From: an uncultured Prevotellaceae bacterium
GTDB taxonomy: Bacteria > Bacteroidota > Bacteroidia > Bacteroidales > Bacteroidaceae
Direction of reading: 5' to 3'
DNA: 34,325 bases
Assembly (NCBI GenBank): GCA_900320845.1
Contig: ONTS01000024.1
Coordinates: 1 to 34,325 of the forward strand
Below the pieces are notes generated by a model. That model worked only from the letters and a program-made list of their open reading frames with translations, ran no database searches and was not told where the DNA came from. The translations under genes were made by a program, and so were the position numbers. Below are positions 25,967 through 33,545 of this stretch, piece after piece (the first letter of the stretch is position 1; every line of letters starts with the position of its first letter).

Positions 25967-27160
25967 TTAGTCTTCGTAAACTTCAGTGATCTGACCTGAA
26001 CCTACGGTGCGGCCACCTTCACGGATAGCGAAACGCAGACCCTTGTTGAGAGCTACAGCGTAGATGAGTTCAACCTGAATTTCTACGTTGTCACCAGGCA
26101 TAACCATTTCAACGCCTTCGGGGAGAGTTATCTCACCTGTGCAGTCCATGGTGCGGAGGTAGAACTGAGGACGATACTTGTTGCCGAACGGAGTGTGACG
26201 GCCACCTTCTTCCTTCTTCAGCACGTAGATAGAAGCCTTGAAGCGCTTGAAGGGCTTGATCTGACCCGGATGGCAGAGCACCATACCGCGCTTGATCTCG
26301 TTCTTGTCGACACCGCGGAGAAGCAGACCTACATTATCACCAGCCTGACCTTCGTCGAGCAGCTTGCGGAACATTTCAACACCGGTAACAACCGACTTGC
26401 GGTCTTCACCGAGGCCGAGCAGTTCAACTTCGTCACCAACATGGATGACACCAGTCTCGATACGACCTGTAGCCACAGTACCACGACCTGTGATGGAGAA
26501 TACGTCCTCGACAGGCATCAGGAAGGGCTTTTCAGTGTCGCGCGGGGGCTCCTGGATCCATTCGTCACAAGTGTTCATCAGGTCGATAACCTTCTCTTCC
26601 CACTTAGCAACACCGTTCAGGGCGCCGAGGGCAGAGCCACGGATGATGGGAGTTTCGTCTTCGAACTCATACTGACCGAGGATCTCTTGAACTTCCATTT
26701 CAACGAGTTCAAGCATCTCTTCGTCTTCCACCATGTCGCACTTGTTGAGGAATACAACGAGACGGGGAACGTTCACCTGACGAGCGAGCAGTACGTGCTC
26801 ACGAGTCTGAGGCATAGGACCGTCAGTAGCGGCTACTACGAGGATAGCGCCGTCCATCTGAGCAGCACCAGTTACCATGTTCTTCACATAGTCGGCGTGA
26901 CCCGGGCAGTCTACGTGTGCGTAGTGGCGGTTTTCTGTTTCATACTCCACGTGAGCGGTGTTGATGGTGATACCACGCTCTTTTTCCTCAGGAGCATTAT
27001 CAATTTGGTCGAAGGACTTCACTTTGTCCTTGTTAGCCTCGATTCTCTCAGCCAGCACCTTGGTGATGGCTGCTGTCAAGGTTGTCTTACCGTGGTCGAC
27101 GTGACCGATGGTACCAATGTTAACGTGCGGTTTCGTACGTACAAAATTCTCTTTAGCCAT
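25967..27160 (-). CDS. tuf: Elongation factor Tu
   Basis: 397 residues. G1 GHVDHGKT (20-27 region), G3 DCPGHADY, G4 NKCD and the C-terminal barrel ending [15 protein letters not shown] are intact. It carries aminoacyl-tRNA to the ribosome. It lies after four tRNA genes and before tRNA-Trp-secE-nusG, like the tufB locus of many bacteria. Confidence 0.99.
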   Translation of the reverse strand: MAKENFVRTKPHVNIGTIGHVDHGKTTLTAAITKVLAERIEANKDKVKSFDQIDNAPEEKERGITINTAHVEYETENRHYAHVDCPGHADYVKNMVTGAAQMDGAILVVAATDGPMPQTREHVLLARQVNVPRLVVFLNKCDMVEDEEMLELVEMEVQEILGQYEFEDETPIIRGSALGALNGVAKWEEKVIDLMNTCDEWIQEPPRDTEKPFLMPVEDVFSITGRGTVATGRIETGVIHVGDEVELLGLGEDRKSVVTGVEMFRKLLDEGQAGDNVGLLLRGVDKNEIKRGMVLCHPGQIKPFKRFKASIYVLKKEEGGRHTPFGNKYRPQFYLRTMDCTGEITLPEGVEMVMPGDNVEIQVELIYAVALNKGLRFAIREGGRTVGSGQITEVYED

Positions 27161-27240
27161 AGCTTAACTTTTATTTTAATTGAATGAGATATCTATTTCG
27201 TCACAAAGCAGTTTCGAAGAACCTCCCCGAAACACCTTTG

Positions 27241-27312
<72 letters not shown>

Positions 27313-27320
27313 CTTTTGCG

Positions 27321-27393
27321 AGCGGAAAACGGGGCTCAAACCCGCGACCCCCAGCTTGGAAGGCTAGTGCTCTATCAACTGAGCTATTTCCGC
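27321..27393 (-). tRNA. tRNA-Gly (TCC)
   Basis: 73 bases. Acceptor GCGGAAA/TTTCCGC, anticodon arm CTAGC-CTTCCAA-GCTGG with anticodon TCC (27358-27360), T arm GCGGG/CCCGT. Eight bases separate it from tRNA-Thr(GGT). Confidence 0.96.
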
Positions 27394-27444
27394 AGTGTAC
27401 GCCACTACAGCGACATTGTTGCCACGCTGCCGCCGTCAGACGAG

Positions 27445-27527
27445 TGGGTGGTGATGGATTCGAACCACCGAAGGTAAAAACCAGCAGATTTACAGTCTGC
27501 CCCATTTGGCCACTCTGGTAACCACCC
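27445..27527 (-). tRNA. tRNA-Tyr (GTA)
   Basis: 83 bases with the long variable arm of tyrosine tRNAs. Acceptor GGGTGGT/ACCACCC, anticodon GTA (27491-27493) in the loop CTGTAAA, TTCGAAT T loop, discriminator A. Confidence 0.95.
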
Positions 27528-27572
27528 GTGTTATGCTTATTCCGATATCGTCCTACTCCCAGCCGTCGTCAG

Positions 27573-27646
27573 AGCCTCTTGTCGGATTCGAACCAACGAC
27601 CCCGAGATTACAAATCACGTGCTCTGGCCAACTGAGCTAAAGAGGC
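27573..27646 (-). tRNA. tRNA-Thr (TGT)
   Basis: 74 bases. Acceptor GCCTCTT/AAGAGGC, anticodon loop TTTGTAA with anticodon TGT (27610-27612), T loop TTCGAAT. The anticodon stem CGTGA/TCTCG has a central U-U mismatch, otherwise all arms pair. First gene of the tRNA-tuf-rpo block. Confidence 0.95.
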
Positions 27647-27654
27647 GAACAATA

Positions 27655-27706
27655 TTGCAGCCGCTGTGGATAGAGAACACGTTCTTCTATCGGAAAGCGG
27701 CTGCAA
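27655..27706 (-). other. Long leader hairpin before the first tRNA
   Basis: TTGCAGCCGCT (27655-27665) and AGCGGCTGCAA (27696-27706) are perfect 11-base arms; inside, GATAGA pairs with TCTATC. The transcript from the promoter at 27704-27734 should begin within the outer arm, so most of the stem forms in RNA, 8 bases before tRNA-Thr(TGT). Confidence 0.6.
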
Positions 27707-27734
27707 AGATAGGGAGTTTATTTCATTCGCCAAA
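27704..27734 (-). promoter_or_regulatory. Promoter of the tRNA-tuf-ribosomal-rpo block
   Basis: Minus strand TTTG (27734-27731), 19-base spacer, TATCTTTG (27711-27704): a full match to the Bacteroidota consensus, about 58 bases upstream of the first tRNA. Confidence 0.85.
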
Positions 27735-27804
27735 TTTTTTCATTTATTTTTTACTTCCTTGCCCCGCGACACACCCCGAAGGCAACGCGCAGGCAAAGCA
27801 AGCA

Positions 27805-28104
27805 TCACTTGTTGCGCATCTTCTCCTTATACTTGGTGAGCTGCACCTTCATGGCATCCACACACTGATCGATACCTTCTTCAAAGGTGTCGCAGGTCTT
27901 CTCAACGAACAGCTGACTGCCGGGCACGCTAACCTGCAGAGCGGTCTCCTTATTCATTGCCGTGGCAGGCTTCACCACCTTAAGGGTTACCTCAGCGGTC
28001 TTGATGTCCTCAAACGACTTGCTGAGTTTCTCTACTTTCTTTTCTACAAAGGCTTGCAATTTCTCAGTCGCATCGAAGCGAACGGCTTGAATCTTAATTT
28101 CCAT
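27805..28104 (-). CDS. hpf: Ribosome hibernation-promoting factor, short form
   Basis: 99 residues. MEIKIQAVRFDATEKLQAFV, the KKVEKLSKSFEDI helix and the acidic DTFEEGIDQCVDAMKVQLTK helix give the beta-alpha-beta-beta-beta-alpha fold of the HPF/YfiA family. The C-terminal dimerisation domain of long HPF is absent. It binds the decoding centre of resting ribosomes. It has its own promoter and sits next to the tRNA-tuf block and xerC. Confidence 0.92.
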   Translation of the reverse strand: MEIKIQAVRFDATEKLQAFVEKKVEKLSKSFEDIKTAEVTLKVVKPATAMNKETALQVSVPGSQLFVEKTCDTFEEGIDQCVDAMKVQLTKYKEKMRNK

Positions 28105-28157
28105 ATACTTGTCTGTTTTGTTGGCATTGTTGGAGAAGACTTTCTTCTCTCATACGA

Positions 28158-28189
28158 CAAATGTAATAAGAAAGGAGCAACTTTCCAAA
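28158..28189 (-). promoter_or_regulatory. Promoter of hpf
   Basis: Minus strand TTTG (28189-28186), 20-base spacer, TACATTTG (28165-28158), 53 bases before the hpf ATG. Confidence 0.8.
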
Positions 28190-28493
28190 CTGTGGCAATG
28201 TTTTTTTTCATCTGTATCCCACTTACAGCCCCGTCACAACCCAATCTCGACGACTTTGGCAGACGAAAGTTCCCCATTCACTGAATGAAGGAGGCGCGAA
28301 AGCGGAGCAAAGCGAACCGAATGCTGATAACACGGAGTAACAGCGAGGTGACAAAACTTGCCCAGTTACAGAACACGGATCCGAAACTTCGCGCATAGAT
28401 ACCGACCATGGATGGACAAGCCTCATGCTGAATTTCAAATTTGTGTCACCCGCATTCAGCTCTCCTGCGTGAGATAAAACGCCGAACACTGCT
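28190..28493. other. Intergenic region between xerC and hpf, no gene seen
   Basis: Holds one copy of the CAATCTCxxxGACTTTGG repeat (28242-28259) and two imperfect copies of the ACACGGAT motif (ATAACACGGAG near 28327; AGAACACGGAT ending at 28380). No terminator for xerC stands out. Confidence 0.5.
28242..28259 (+). repeat. Dispersed 18-bp repeat, third copy
   Basis: CAATCTCGACGACTTTGG, differing at two positions from the copy at 14081-14098 and two from that at 14103-14120. Confidence 0.6.
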
Positions 28494-29438
28494 CTACCCG
28501 TTTCCTTCCCCCACCTCATCCTTCATCATGTTGTTACCTTTCCCTCTCGGGTGTGCTGTCTGGTAGGCTTTGCGCAGTTGGTCGAAGGTGGTGTGTGTGT
28601 AGATGGTTGTAGTGCTCACGCTCTCGTGTCCGAGCAGTTCCTTCACCGTCTCTATGCCCGTATCGTGGTTCATCATGGCTGTGGCGAAGGTATGCCTCAG
28701 CACGTGCGGCGAGCGGTGCTTCTGCGTGGTGACGGCAGCCAGGCGCTTGCGTACCAGGTTACGCACGCGGTAATAGTTCAACCGCTTACCCTGTTCATTG
28801 ACGATGAGTGCCGTACTGTTGCGTGCCACGTCGTGGTTGCGGCGCGCCATATACGTCTTCAGTGCCTGACACAGCTCGTCGGCAAAGGGTATGTTGCGTT
28901 GCTTGTTGCCCTTACCTATGACATGCAGCTCGCGACCGACGAAGTCGATGTCGGCATCGTTGAGGTTGATGAGTTCGCCCGCGCGCATGCCCGTAGTATA
29001 GAAGAGGAGTATCATGGTCTTATCGCGCAGGTCTACGAAGGTGTCTTGCCACTCATAGTCGTCGATGAGTGCGTCTATCTCCCCTTCTTTCAGAAATTTT
29101 GGCAGAGGCTTGGTCTTCTTCGGTCCTTTCACGATGCGTACGGGGTCGCTGTCCACATAGCGTTGCCTCAGTGCATAGCGGTAGAGTGAGCGCAGTGCGC
29201 TGAGGCGTCTGTTGACGGTGGCGGCGCTGTTGCCGTTGTCCATCTGCCGCTCCACCCAGTCGCGGACGACGTCGTGGTCTATGGTCTGCCACGACAGTCC
29301 CTCGTCCAACGCTCGGAAGAATACTTCGAACAAGTGGAGATCTTCTCCGTAGCTGTCGACGGTGCTCTGACTGTAGCGGCGCTCGTAGCGCAGATAGTCG
29401 AGGAAGGCAGCAATAATGTCGGGCTCGGGTGTTGCCAT
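28494..29438 (-). CDS. xerC: Tyrosine recombinase XerC
   Basis: 314 residues. An N-terminal SAM-like DNA-binding domain (1-100) is followed by the catalytic domain with Arg152 (TGMRAGEL), Lys176 (GKGNK), His245/Arg248 (HVLRHTFAT), His271 (LLGHESVSTT) and the nucleophile Tyr280. It resolves chromosome dimers at dif with a partner recombinase. The tail after residue 297 (PRGKGNNMMKDEVGEGNG) extends past the normal end. The order rpsU-xerC-hpf is common in Bacteroidales and argues for a housekeeping enzyme and not an element integrase. Confidence 0.93.
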   Translation of the reverse strand: MATPEPDIIAAFLDYLRYERRYSQSTVDSYGEDLHLFEVFFRALDEGLSWQTIDHDVVRDWVERQMDNGNSAATVNRRLSALRSLYRYALRQRYVDSDPVRIVKGPKKTKPLPKFLKEGEIDALIDDYEWQDTFVDLRDKTMILLFYTTGMRAGELINLNDADIDFVGRELHVIGKGNKQRNIPFADELCQALKTYMARRNHDVARNSTALIVNEQGKRLNYYRVRNLVRKRLAAVTTQKHRSPHVLRHTFATAMMNHDTGIETVKELLGHESVSTTTIYTHTTFDQLRKAYQTAHPRGKGNNMMKDEVGEGNG

Positions 29439-29465
29439 GTGGGAGATGTTATAGATTTAATGCAA

Positions 29466-29497
29466 CAAAGTTACTTATTTTTCCCTCACTGCACAAA
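29466..29497 (-). promoter_or_regulatory. Promoter of xerC
   Basis: Minus strand TTTG (29497-29494), 20-base spacer, TAACTTTG (29473-29466), 27 bases before the xerC ATG. Confidence 0.8.
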
Positions 29498-29708
29498 GGG
29501 GTGGTCATATATCGTGACTTTTTGCCTTTGGCACACGACTGAGTGGTCTCGCCGACAAACTGACACGGAGTTGGCAATTCTCGCGCTGTTATTGACCACG
29601 GAAGGACACGGATAACATAAGTCTGACCCTTCTCGCGCAGATTTCTCAAGCAAAGGAATGCCCACTGCCCTCCTCTCCCCTGTATGGGAGTACGGGCCGC
29701 TTACCTGC

Positions 29709-29742
29709 GTAGGGGCGAGTTCTGCCTGTCATCGCCCTTTAC
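29709..29742. repeat. REP-like inverted repeat
   Basis: GTAGGGGCGA and TCGCCCTTTAC flank a 13-base centre; the arms GGGCGA/TCGCCC pair. Similar GTAGGGGCGA...TCGCCC elements recur between genes of many Bacteroidota in my memory; this is the only copy I see here. Confidence 0.35.
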
Positions 29743-29760
29743 TTAACACACACAAAAGCA

Positions 29761-29797
29761 GCAACCTTCCATGACGTATGTGCGTCATAGAGGTTGC
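29761..29797 (-). terminator. Terminator of rpsU
   Basis: GCAACCT/AGGTTGC (7 bp) and inside it ATGACG/CGTCAT (6 bp) form a two-part stem with a small internal loop; on the minus strand TGCTTTTGTG follows. It lies 116 bases after the rpsU stop and before the xerC promoter. Confidence 0.6.
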
Positions 29798-29912
29798 CAT
29801 GTGTAAAGGATTGTTTTCTCGTCGGGCAGTGGTCAACCGTTCGGCTCTGCACCGGGCATATCAGAAAACACTTTCGCGCGTGCGCGTTCCTTTTATATAT
29901 TATATAGGGCGC

Positions 29913-30104
29913 TTACTCTTCGGTAGCGCGGAGCTTCTGCACGTAAACAGCGTGTTGCATCTTCAGGCGCTTGAGTACAGAAGGTTTGTCGTACTGCTGA
30001 CGACGACGGAGCTCTTTCACGATACCCGTCTTTTCATACTTTCTTTTAAACTTCTTAAGCGCTCTTTCAATGTTTTCGCCTTCTTTTACAGGAACAATAA
30101 TCAT
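29913..30104 (-). CDS. rpsU: 30S ribosomal protein bS21
   Basis: 63 residues. MIIVPVKEGENIERALKKFK and the following KRKYEKTGIVKELRRRQQYD are diagnostic; the protein is very basic. In Bacteroidota bS21 helps hold the 16S rRNA tail so that Shine-Dalgarno pairing is suppressed, which agrees with the lack of such sites in this window. It has a strong promoter 55 bases upstream. Confidence 0.96.
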   Translation of the reverse strand: MIIVPVKEGENIERALKKFKRKYEKTGIVKELRRRQQYDKPSVLKRLKMQHAVYVQKLRATEE

Positions 30105-30159
30105 GTGTCTTTTGTTTTTATGTTTTTGTTAATATTTCTTTTTTTGGTCGAAGCGCGTG

Positions 30160-30190
30160 CAAAGGTATGATGAACATTCGGTTTAGCAAA
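30160..30190 (-). promoter_or_regulatory. Promoter of rpsU
   Basis: Minus strand TTTG (30190-30187), 19-base spacer, TACCTTTG (30167-30160). The -33 box lies in the palindrome GCAAAA-TG-TTTTGC (30186-30199), which could be an operator. Confidence 0.88.
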
Positions 30191-30300
30191 ATGTTTTGCC
30201 AAGTTTATTTTCTCGCCTGTCAGCTTCGGAGCTTTGTTCCTGTAGTGTTTTCCCATGTCCCGGCAGTGCTTCCATCTTTTTTCCGTTGACAGCAAAGCGA

Positions 30301-30335
30301 AAGGGATGCGCCCCCCTTGTGGAGACACATCCCTT
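30301..30335 (-). terminator. Terminator of the adhesin gene
   Basis: On the minus strand AAGGGATG pairs with CATCCCTT (8 bp) and CTCC can pair with GGGG inside the loop; TTCGCTTTG follows, a poor T run. It begins 22 bases after the adhesin stop. Confidence 0.5.
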
Positions 30336-30357
30336 CATGGTGTATGTAGGTGAATGA

Positions 30358-31887
30358 TTACTTCACGATGATCTTCTTTCCGTTGTGGATGTAGATACCT
30401 GCGGGCAGTGTGCCGTTCACCTTCTGACCGGTCAGCGTATAGTAGTCTTTGCTGTCGGCTTTATTGTCGTTACCGATGGTGTTGATGCCTGTAGCGTTCT
30501 TGGTTACGAAGCGTACCACATCTGTCCATGGACTAATGTCTCTGCCACGGATTCCTTGAACACAAACTTCATACTCAGTCTCTTCATTCAGACCGTTGAT
30601 GGTGTATTCATTAGTTGTGAGGCTGGGAACAATCGTCCACTCGGGAATTGTTGCAGGATCGGGAACGGTAACAGCAAAGTTGTCTACCACCAGGCGGAAC
30701 TGGTCAGTGCAATTGTAATGACGGATGGCAATGACACCCATACCTTCATAAGCACTCAGGTTATAGCTGTACTCTGTGGGTGTTCCGGTAGCAGTAATGT
30801 CTTCGGAGAGTTCGATGAAGTCGTCTATAGAACCCCATTCCGTTCCTTCAAGAACATACACTTTGAACACCTCGTCACTATAGCTTGGGTCTAATCCCCA
30901 TGCTTCAAACTTCACGGTACCGCCCAGCTTGATTTCGGGAGATACCAGCCAGTTGTCAGGGGTAAGAGCTTTACTATTCCAACTTGATGATACGAATGCG
31001 TAATTGTCAGCTTGACCTTCCCCTGCGATATTACCTAATCCCCAGCTTTGACCGTCATTATCGTGATCCATAATACGCCAGCCTTCTATCTGTTCATCGA
31101 TAGTACTGGGGTCGAGATCCCAGAGACGGTTGGTCAGAGCAGGATTAACATACTCTCTGTAACGCAGGTTAAACTCATTCTCAATGGACGTCCAGTACAC
31201 ATAAGCTGAAGTGGCAGCGGGCGTTACTGTCAAGTTGGTAGGCTTTGTCACCTGATCAGGGTCATAAATTTCCAAGTTGGCACCGTCACCCGAGCCGCTG
31301 ACCAGCACCATAGTGAAGGTATACTCGCACTTGCTCTTGAATTCGTAGTTGTCAGCACGGACGGGACCTGTACCAGCATCGCCAGGTATCCAAATACGAT
31401 CGCCAGGTGTAGGATTGGTGATAACAAAGTCGTAGATTCCGGCAGGGATTGTCACCGACCCCTGACCATTGAGGATGATATTGGTAGTGGAACGACTACC
31501 GTCGGCATTCTCAGGAATCTTGTACTCAAACGCACCGTACACAGCCTCAGTAGCGTCAGCGCCTTGGGCTGTCAGAGCTCCCTGTGCAGGAATTTCTGCA
31601 CCGTAGGCAGTAGCGTCAGCGTCAATCAGCATCTGATATCCACTACCGTCACCCCAGACATTACCGGCAGCAAGAGTCACCATGGCTTGTCCTTCGGGCA
31701 CATCGGCATTGTATTTCACCTTTGTCAGCTTCAGCTTAGGCTGTGCCAAGGTGGCAGGCATGTTCTTGCTCACTCCGGGACGAGTCTTTATCTCGCCGAG
31801 AGTTGCATCCTTCTTCTGAGCTGCAACATTGATACTCAAGCCAATGGTGAGCAACAGAGTGAAAAGAGTAAACTTTTTCATAAGCAT
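30358..31887 (-). CDS. Secreted gingipain-type adhesin protein with DUF2436 and cleaved-adhesin domains
   Basis: 509 residues from 31887; an ATG two codons later (31881) is as likely. A signal peptide (MKKFTLFTLLLTIGLSINVA, cut after VAA) is followed by a DUF2436 domain (about 65-205: AGNVWGDGSGYQMLIDADA, IPAGIYDFVITNP, GDRIWIPGD), a cleaved-adhesin jelly-roll (about 250-410: IEGWRIMDHDNDGQSWG, PDNWLVSPEI, VIAIRHYNCTDQFRLVVDNF), a fibronectin-III-like segment and a short C-terminal domain (YYTLTGQKVNGTLPAGIYI, ending KKIIVK) typical of type IX secretion cargo. These are the adhesin modules of RgpA, Kgp and HagA of Porphyromonas gingivalis, here without any protease domain. In those proteins they bind haemoglobin, heme or matrix proteins. 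The substrate here is unknown. Confidence 0.88.
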   Translation of the reverse strand: MLMKKFTLFTLLLTIGLSINVAAQKKDATLGEIKTRPGVSKNMPATLAQPKLKLTKVKYNADVPEGQAMVTLAAGNVWGDGSGYQMLIDADATAYGAEIPAQGALTAQGADATEAVYGAFEYKIPENADGSRSTTNIILNGQGSVTIPAGIYDFVITNPTPGDRIWIPGDAGTGPVRADNYEFKSKCEYTFTMVLVSGSGDGANLEIYDPDQVTKPTNLTVTPAATSAYVYWTSIENEFNLRYREYVNPALTNRLWDLDPSTIDEQIEGWRIMDHDNDGQSWGLGNIAGEGQADNYAFVSSSWNSKALTPDNWLVSPEIKLGGTVKFEAWGLDPSYSDEVFKVYVLEGTEWGSIDDFIELSEDITATGTPTEYSYNLSAYEGMGVIAIRHYNCTDQFRLVVDNFAVTVPDPATIPEWTIVPSLTTNEYTINGLNEETEYEVCVQGIRGRDISPWTDVVRFVTKNATGINTIGNDNKADSKDYYTLTGQKVNGTLPAGIYIHNGKKIIVK

Positions 31888-31972
31888 TTATTTTGTGTTA
31901 GGAGTCCTGTAGTGTATACATTGTCATGCCGATGGCAGGACCGATTACCAAATACGACAGACTAAGATACTG

Positions 31973-32005
31973 CAAATATAGAAAAAAACAACGTTAATCC
32001 ACAAA
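31973..32005 (-). promoter_or_regulatory. Promoter of the adhesin gene
   Basis: Minus strand TTTG (32005-32002), 21-base spacer, TATATTTG (31980-31973). The leader would be about 80 bases. Confidence 0.6.
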
Positions 32006-32256
32006 CTAAACGATACAAAATATCACCCTTCTCACGGCAAACTATGTTTACTCGCGTTTTCTAATGATTATCACACCCTGTCATTGCCATCCACGCTTCA
32101 AACTACACGAATTATTTGATAGAAAAGAGAAGGTCCACCGGCACTGTTCCATATTGAAATTCCCATGTGCCTGTGGAAGAATGCCAAGGGAGCCACTTAC
32201 CACTTTCCTACGCTTTCACACATGCCGACGCTGCTTCATCCGTCCTTCTGGAGGAA

Positions 32257-32290
32257 TTGTTTAGTTAATAAACCCTAAATGTAACATTTG
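32257..32290 (+). repeat. 34-bp operator-like element, copy 2
   Basis: TTGTTTAGTTAATAAACC followed by CTAAATGTAACATTTG; 31 of 34 positions equal copy 1 at 898-931. Besides the GTTTA-GTTAA-TAAAC palindrome, its end forms a second palindrome GTAACA-TT-TGTTAC (32281-32294 region) that covers a TTTG like a -33 box. Confidence 0.65.
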
Positions 32291-32293
32291 TTA

Positions 32294-32310
32294 CCCCCCC
32301 CCCCCCCCCC
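32294..32310 (+). repeat. Homopolymer tract of 17 C
   Basis: Seventeen consecutive C, by far the longest single-base run in the window. It lies between the element at 32257-32290 and a -7-like box at 32324-32331, where length changes would alter promoter geometry. The exact count could also be an assembly artefact. Confidence 0.8.
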
Positions 32311-32323
32311 AATACGTTTTATA

Positions 32324-32331
32324 AACCTTTG
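32324..32331 (+). promoter_or_regulatory. Possible -7 box after the C17 tract
   Basis: AACCTTTG, one mismatch from TAnnTTTG, followed by CAACC as in many local promoters. The TTTG at 32287-32290 is 33 bases away, too far for normal spacing with 17 C. Confidence 0.3.
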
Positions 32332-32340
32332 CAACCAATT

Positions 32341-32409
32341 ATGGAAAAGGCAGGGATAGATATAGATGCTTTGAACCATTCAGAAGAACTGACAGTGGTA
32401 TTTGGTTAA
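32341..32409 (+). CDS. Possible 22-aa leader frame
   Basis: ATG at 32341 ten bases after the promoter-like box, stop TAA at 32407-32409; the peptide begins MEKAGIDIDALNH. No homology is recognised. It may be a leader peptide or chance. Confidence 0.2.
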   Translation: MEKAGIDIDALNHSEELTVVFG

Positions 32410-32441
32410 CATTGTGAATAGAGGGCATATACACAGACTAA

Positions 32442-32670
32442 CTTTTTCAGGTGGTACAATCAGTATTATGGACAGAAAAGGGCACCATGACGATGAAAGA
32501 CATCACCAAGGAAATTCAGGAAATAGCCTCTGTACGCAAGTCAGACGTGATGGCAGTGCTCACCGGGTTGCCCGACGTGATGAACAGGATGCTCGAGGAG
32601 GGGCATCGCGTGAAGCTTGAGTGATTCGGCTTTTTCAAGATTGGCATCCCTGAAGCTGCGGCGCATTCAG
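32442..32670 (+). pseudogene. Broken HU-like DNA-binding protein gene
   Basis: The frame starting after a stop at 32439-32441 reads SVLWTEKGTMTMKDITKEIQ, ASVRKSDVMAVLTGLPDVMN and EEGHRVKLE, then TGA (32622-32624), then FGFFKIGI in the same frame. This is the core of the Bacteroidota HU-like family (a helical pair, then a V-x-L-E-G-x-G-x-F strand); the stop sits exactly where Gly (GGA) is expected, so one base change explains it. The N terminus is missing or out of frame and no good start is seen before ATG 32487. After the break the frame stays open into the next gene. Read-through or an assembly error is possible, but decay is simplest. Confidence 0.6.
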
Positions 32671-32744
32671 CGCTGAACGACAGGCAACCCGGCGGCAGCG
32701 AGACAAAAGAACAACAAACAATAACTCAACAAACAATAAATGAA

Positions 32745-33545
32745 ATGAAAACAATGAAATGCTTCCGGCGTGCGCTCTGCGCAGCACTGCTCGCCATCGT
32801 CTGCTACTCCCCGCTCCAAGCACAGGAGTTAGTGATTGACGAAAACAACTATGAAGAGTATTTAGTATATGTGGAAAACGCCAATCCTGAGAACGGCAGG
32901 GCTGATTGGGTTTTTAAAGATAAATCCGTTTTAAAAGGAGTAAAAAAACTAACTATTTCAGGTGAGTTATATTCGTATCTGAATCTAACTACAGGAGCAG
33001 AAGATTTAGAGGAGCTTGTTATAGATAAATGTTTCTTCGGTGTTTTTGTGCATGGCACAAAACTTCGGAAAGTAACTATAGACGTCCACCCTAGGTATTC
33101 ACTTTTTGATTTTCAAATGGATAATGGTTTTTTGTCGCAGGATAGTATCATTCTAAGAGGTGCACCTTTTTATAGATTTATAGCGAAACGACAAAGAATA
33201 ACCGATCTTACCCCTATTTACCCTTTGCTTTGGGAGGATTGTGACGAACTTCAACTCAATGGTGGAAAATACAATCGTAATGAAATGGGGCGTGTAGTAA
33301 CGTATAATCCCACCAACTCAATCCGGGAAATAGATATGACACGAATTCCTTCTAAATTAAAGACTTTACATTTGGCTACTAACCTATTGGAGCGCATAGA
33401 CAATATCAACCAGCCCTTGCTTAATAATCTGATGTTAAGAAACAACCTCTTGTGGTCATTGGACTTGTCTTCTTTGACAATTACCTCACCTCTTGGAAAT
33501 CCCAATTATGCTATCAGCGACGGTGGTGAAGGGCGATGCCGTTGA
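32745..33545 (+). CDS. Secreted leucine-rich-repeat-like surface protein, first fragment of a frameshifted gene
   Basis: 266 residues from ATG 32745; ATG 32754 is an alternative. A signal peptide (MKCFRRALCAALLAIVCYSP, cut near LQA) leads into a region with LRR-like spacing (LEELVIDKCFFG, LKTLHLATNLLERIDNI, NNLMLRNNLLWSLDLSSL). The meaningful sequence ends near GNPNYAIS around base 33520; the last residues to the TGA at 33543-33545 are out of frame. The next fragment continues the protein in the +1 frame. The AT-richer code at 32900-33500 differs from the flanks. Such proteins in Prevotella are cell-surface or secreted; function unknown. Confidence 0.75.
   Translation: MKTMKCFRRALCAALLAIVCYSPLQAQELVIDENNYEEYLVYVENANPENGRADWVFKDKSVLKGVKKLTISGELYSYLNLTTGAEDLEELVIDKCFFGVFVHGTKLRKVTIDVHPRYSLFDFQMDNGFLSQDSIILRGAPFYRFIAKRQRITDLTPIYPLLWEDCDELQLNGGKYNRNEMGRVVTYNPTNSIREIDMTRIPSKLKTLHLATNLLERIDNINQPLLNNLMLRNNLLWSLDLSSLTITSPLGNPNYAISDGGEGRCR

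Larger units (their letters stand above)
29498..29912. other. Intergenic region between rpsU and xerC, 415 bp
   Basis: Holds the rpsU terminator (29761-29797), a REP-like inverted repeat (29709-29742) and one GGACACGGATAAC motif near 29604. No reading frame is convincing. Confidence 0.55.
32006..32441. other. Intergenic region, 436 bp, with element copy 2 and a C17 tract
   Basis: From 32006 to 32256 nothing is recognised. After that come, on the plus strand, the 34-base element (32257-32290), the C17 run (32294-32310), a promoter-like AACCTTTG (32324-32331) and a 22-codon frame (32341-32409). Confidence 0.55.

Noticed and set aside
25967-27160. Long plus-strand frame opposite tuf (330 codons)
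   Set aside because: A shadow of the highly biased tuf codons; no family match and tuf is complete on the minus strand.
27573-27646. Integration (att) site in the tRNA cluster
   Set aside because: All four tRNA genes are whole and no 3' end duplicate was found in the flanks.
28494-29438. xerC as integrase of a mobile element
   Set aside because: It stands in the conserved rpsU-xerC-hpf order, with no attachment-site duplication at the nearby tRNAs and no element genes.
32402-32620. 72-codon frame overlapping the HU-like remnant
   Set aside because: Out of frame with the recognisable HU sequence and of random composition.
32439-33545. TGA read-through making an HU-secreted-protein fusion
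   Set aside because: The downstream part begins with its own signal peptide, which would be internal in a fusion; TGA is a normal stop elsewhere here.
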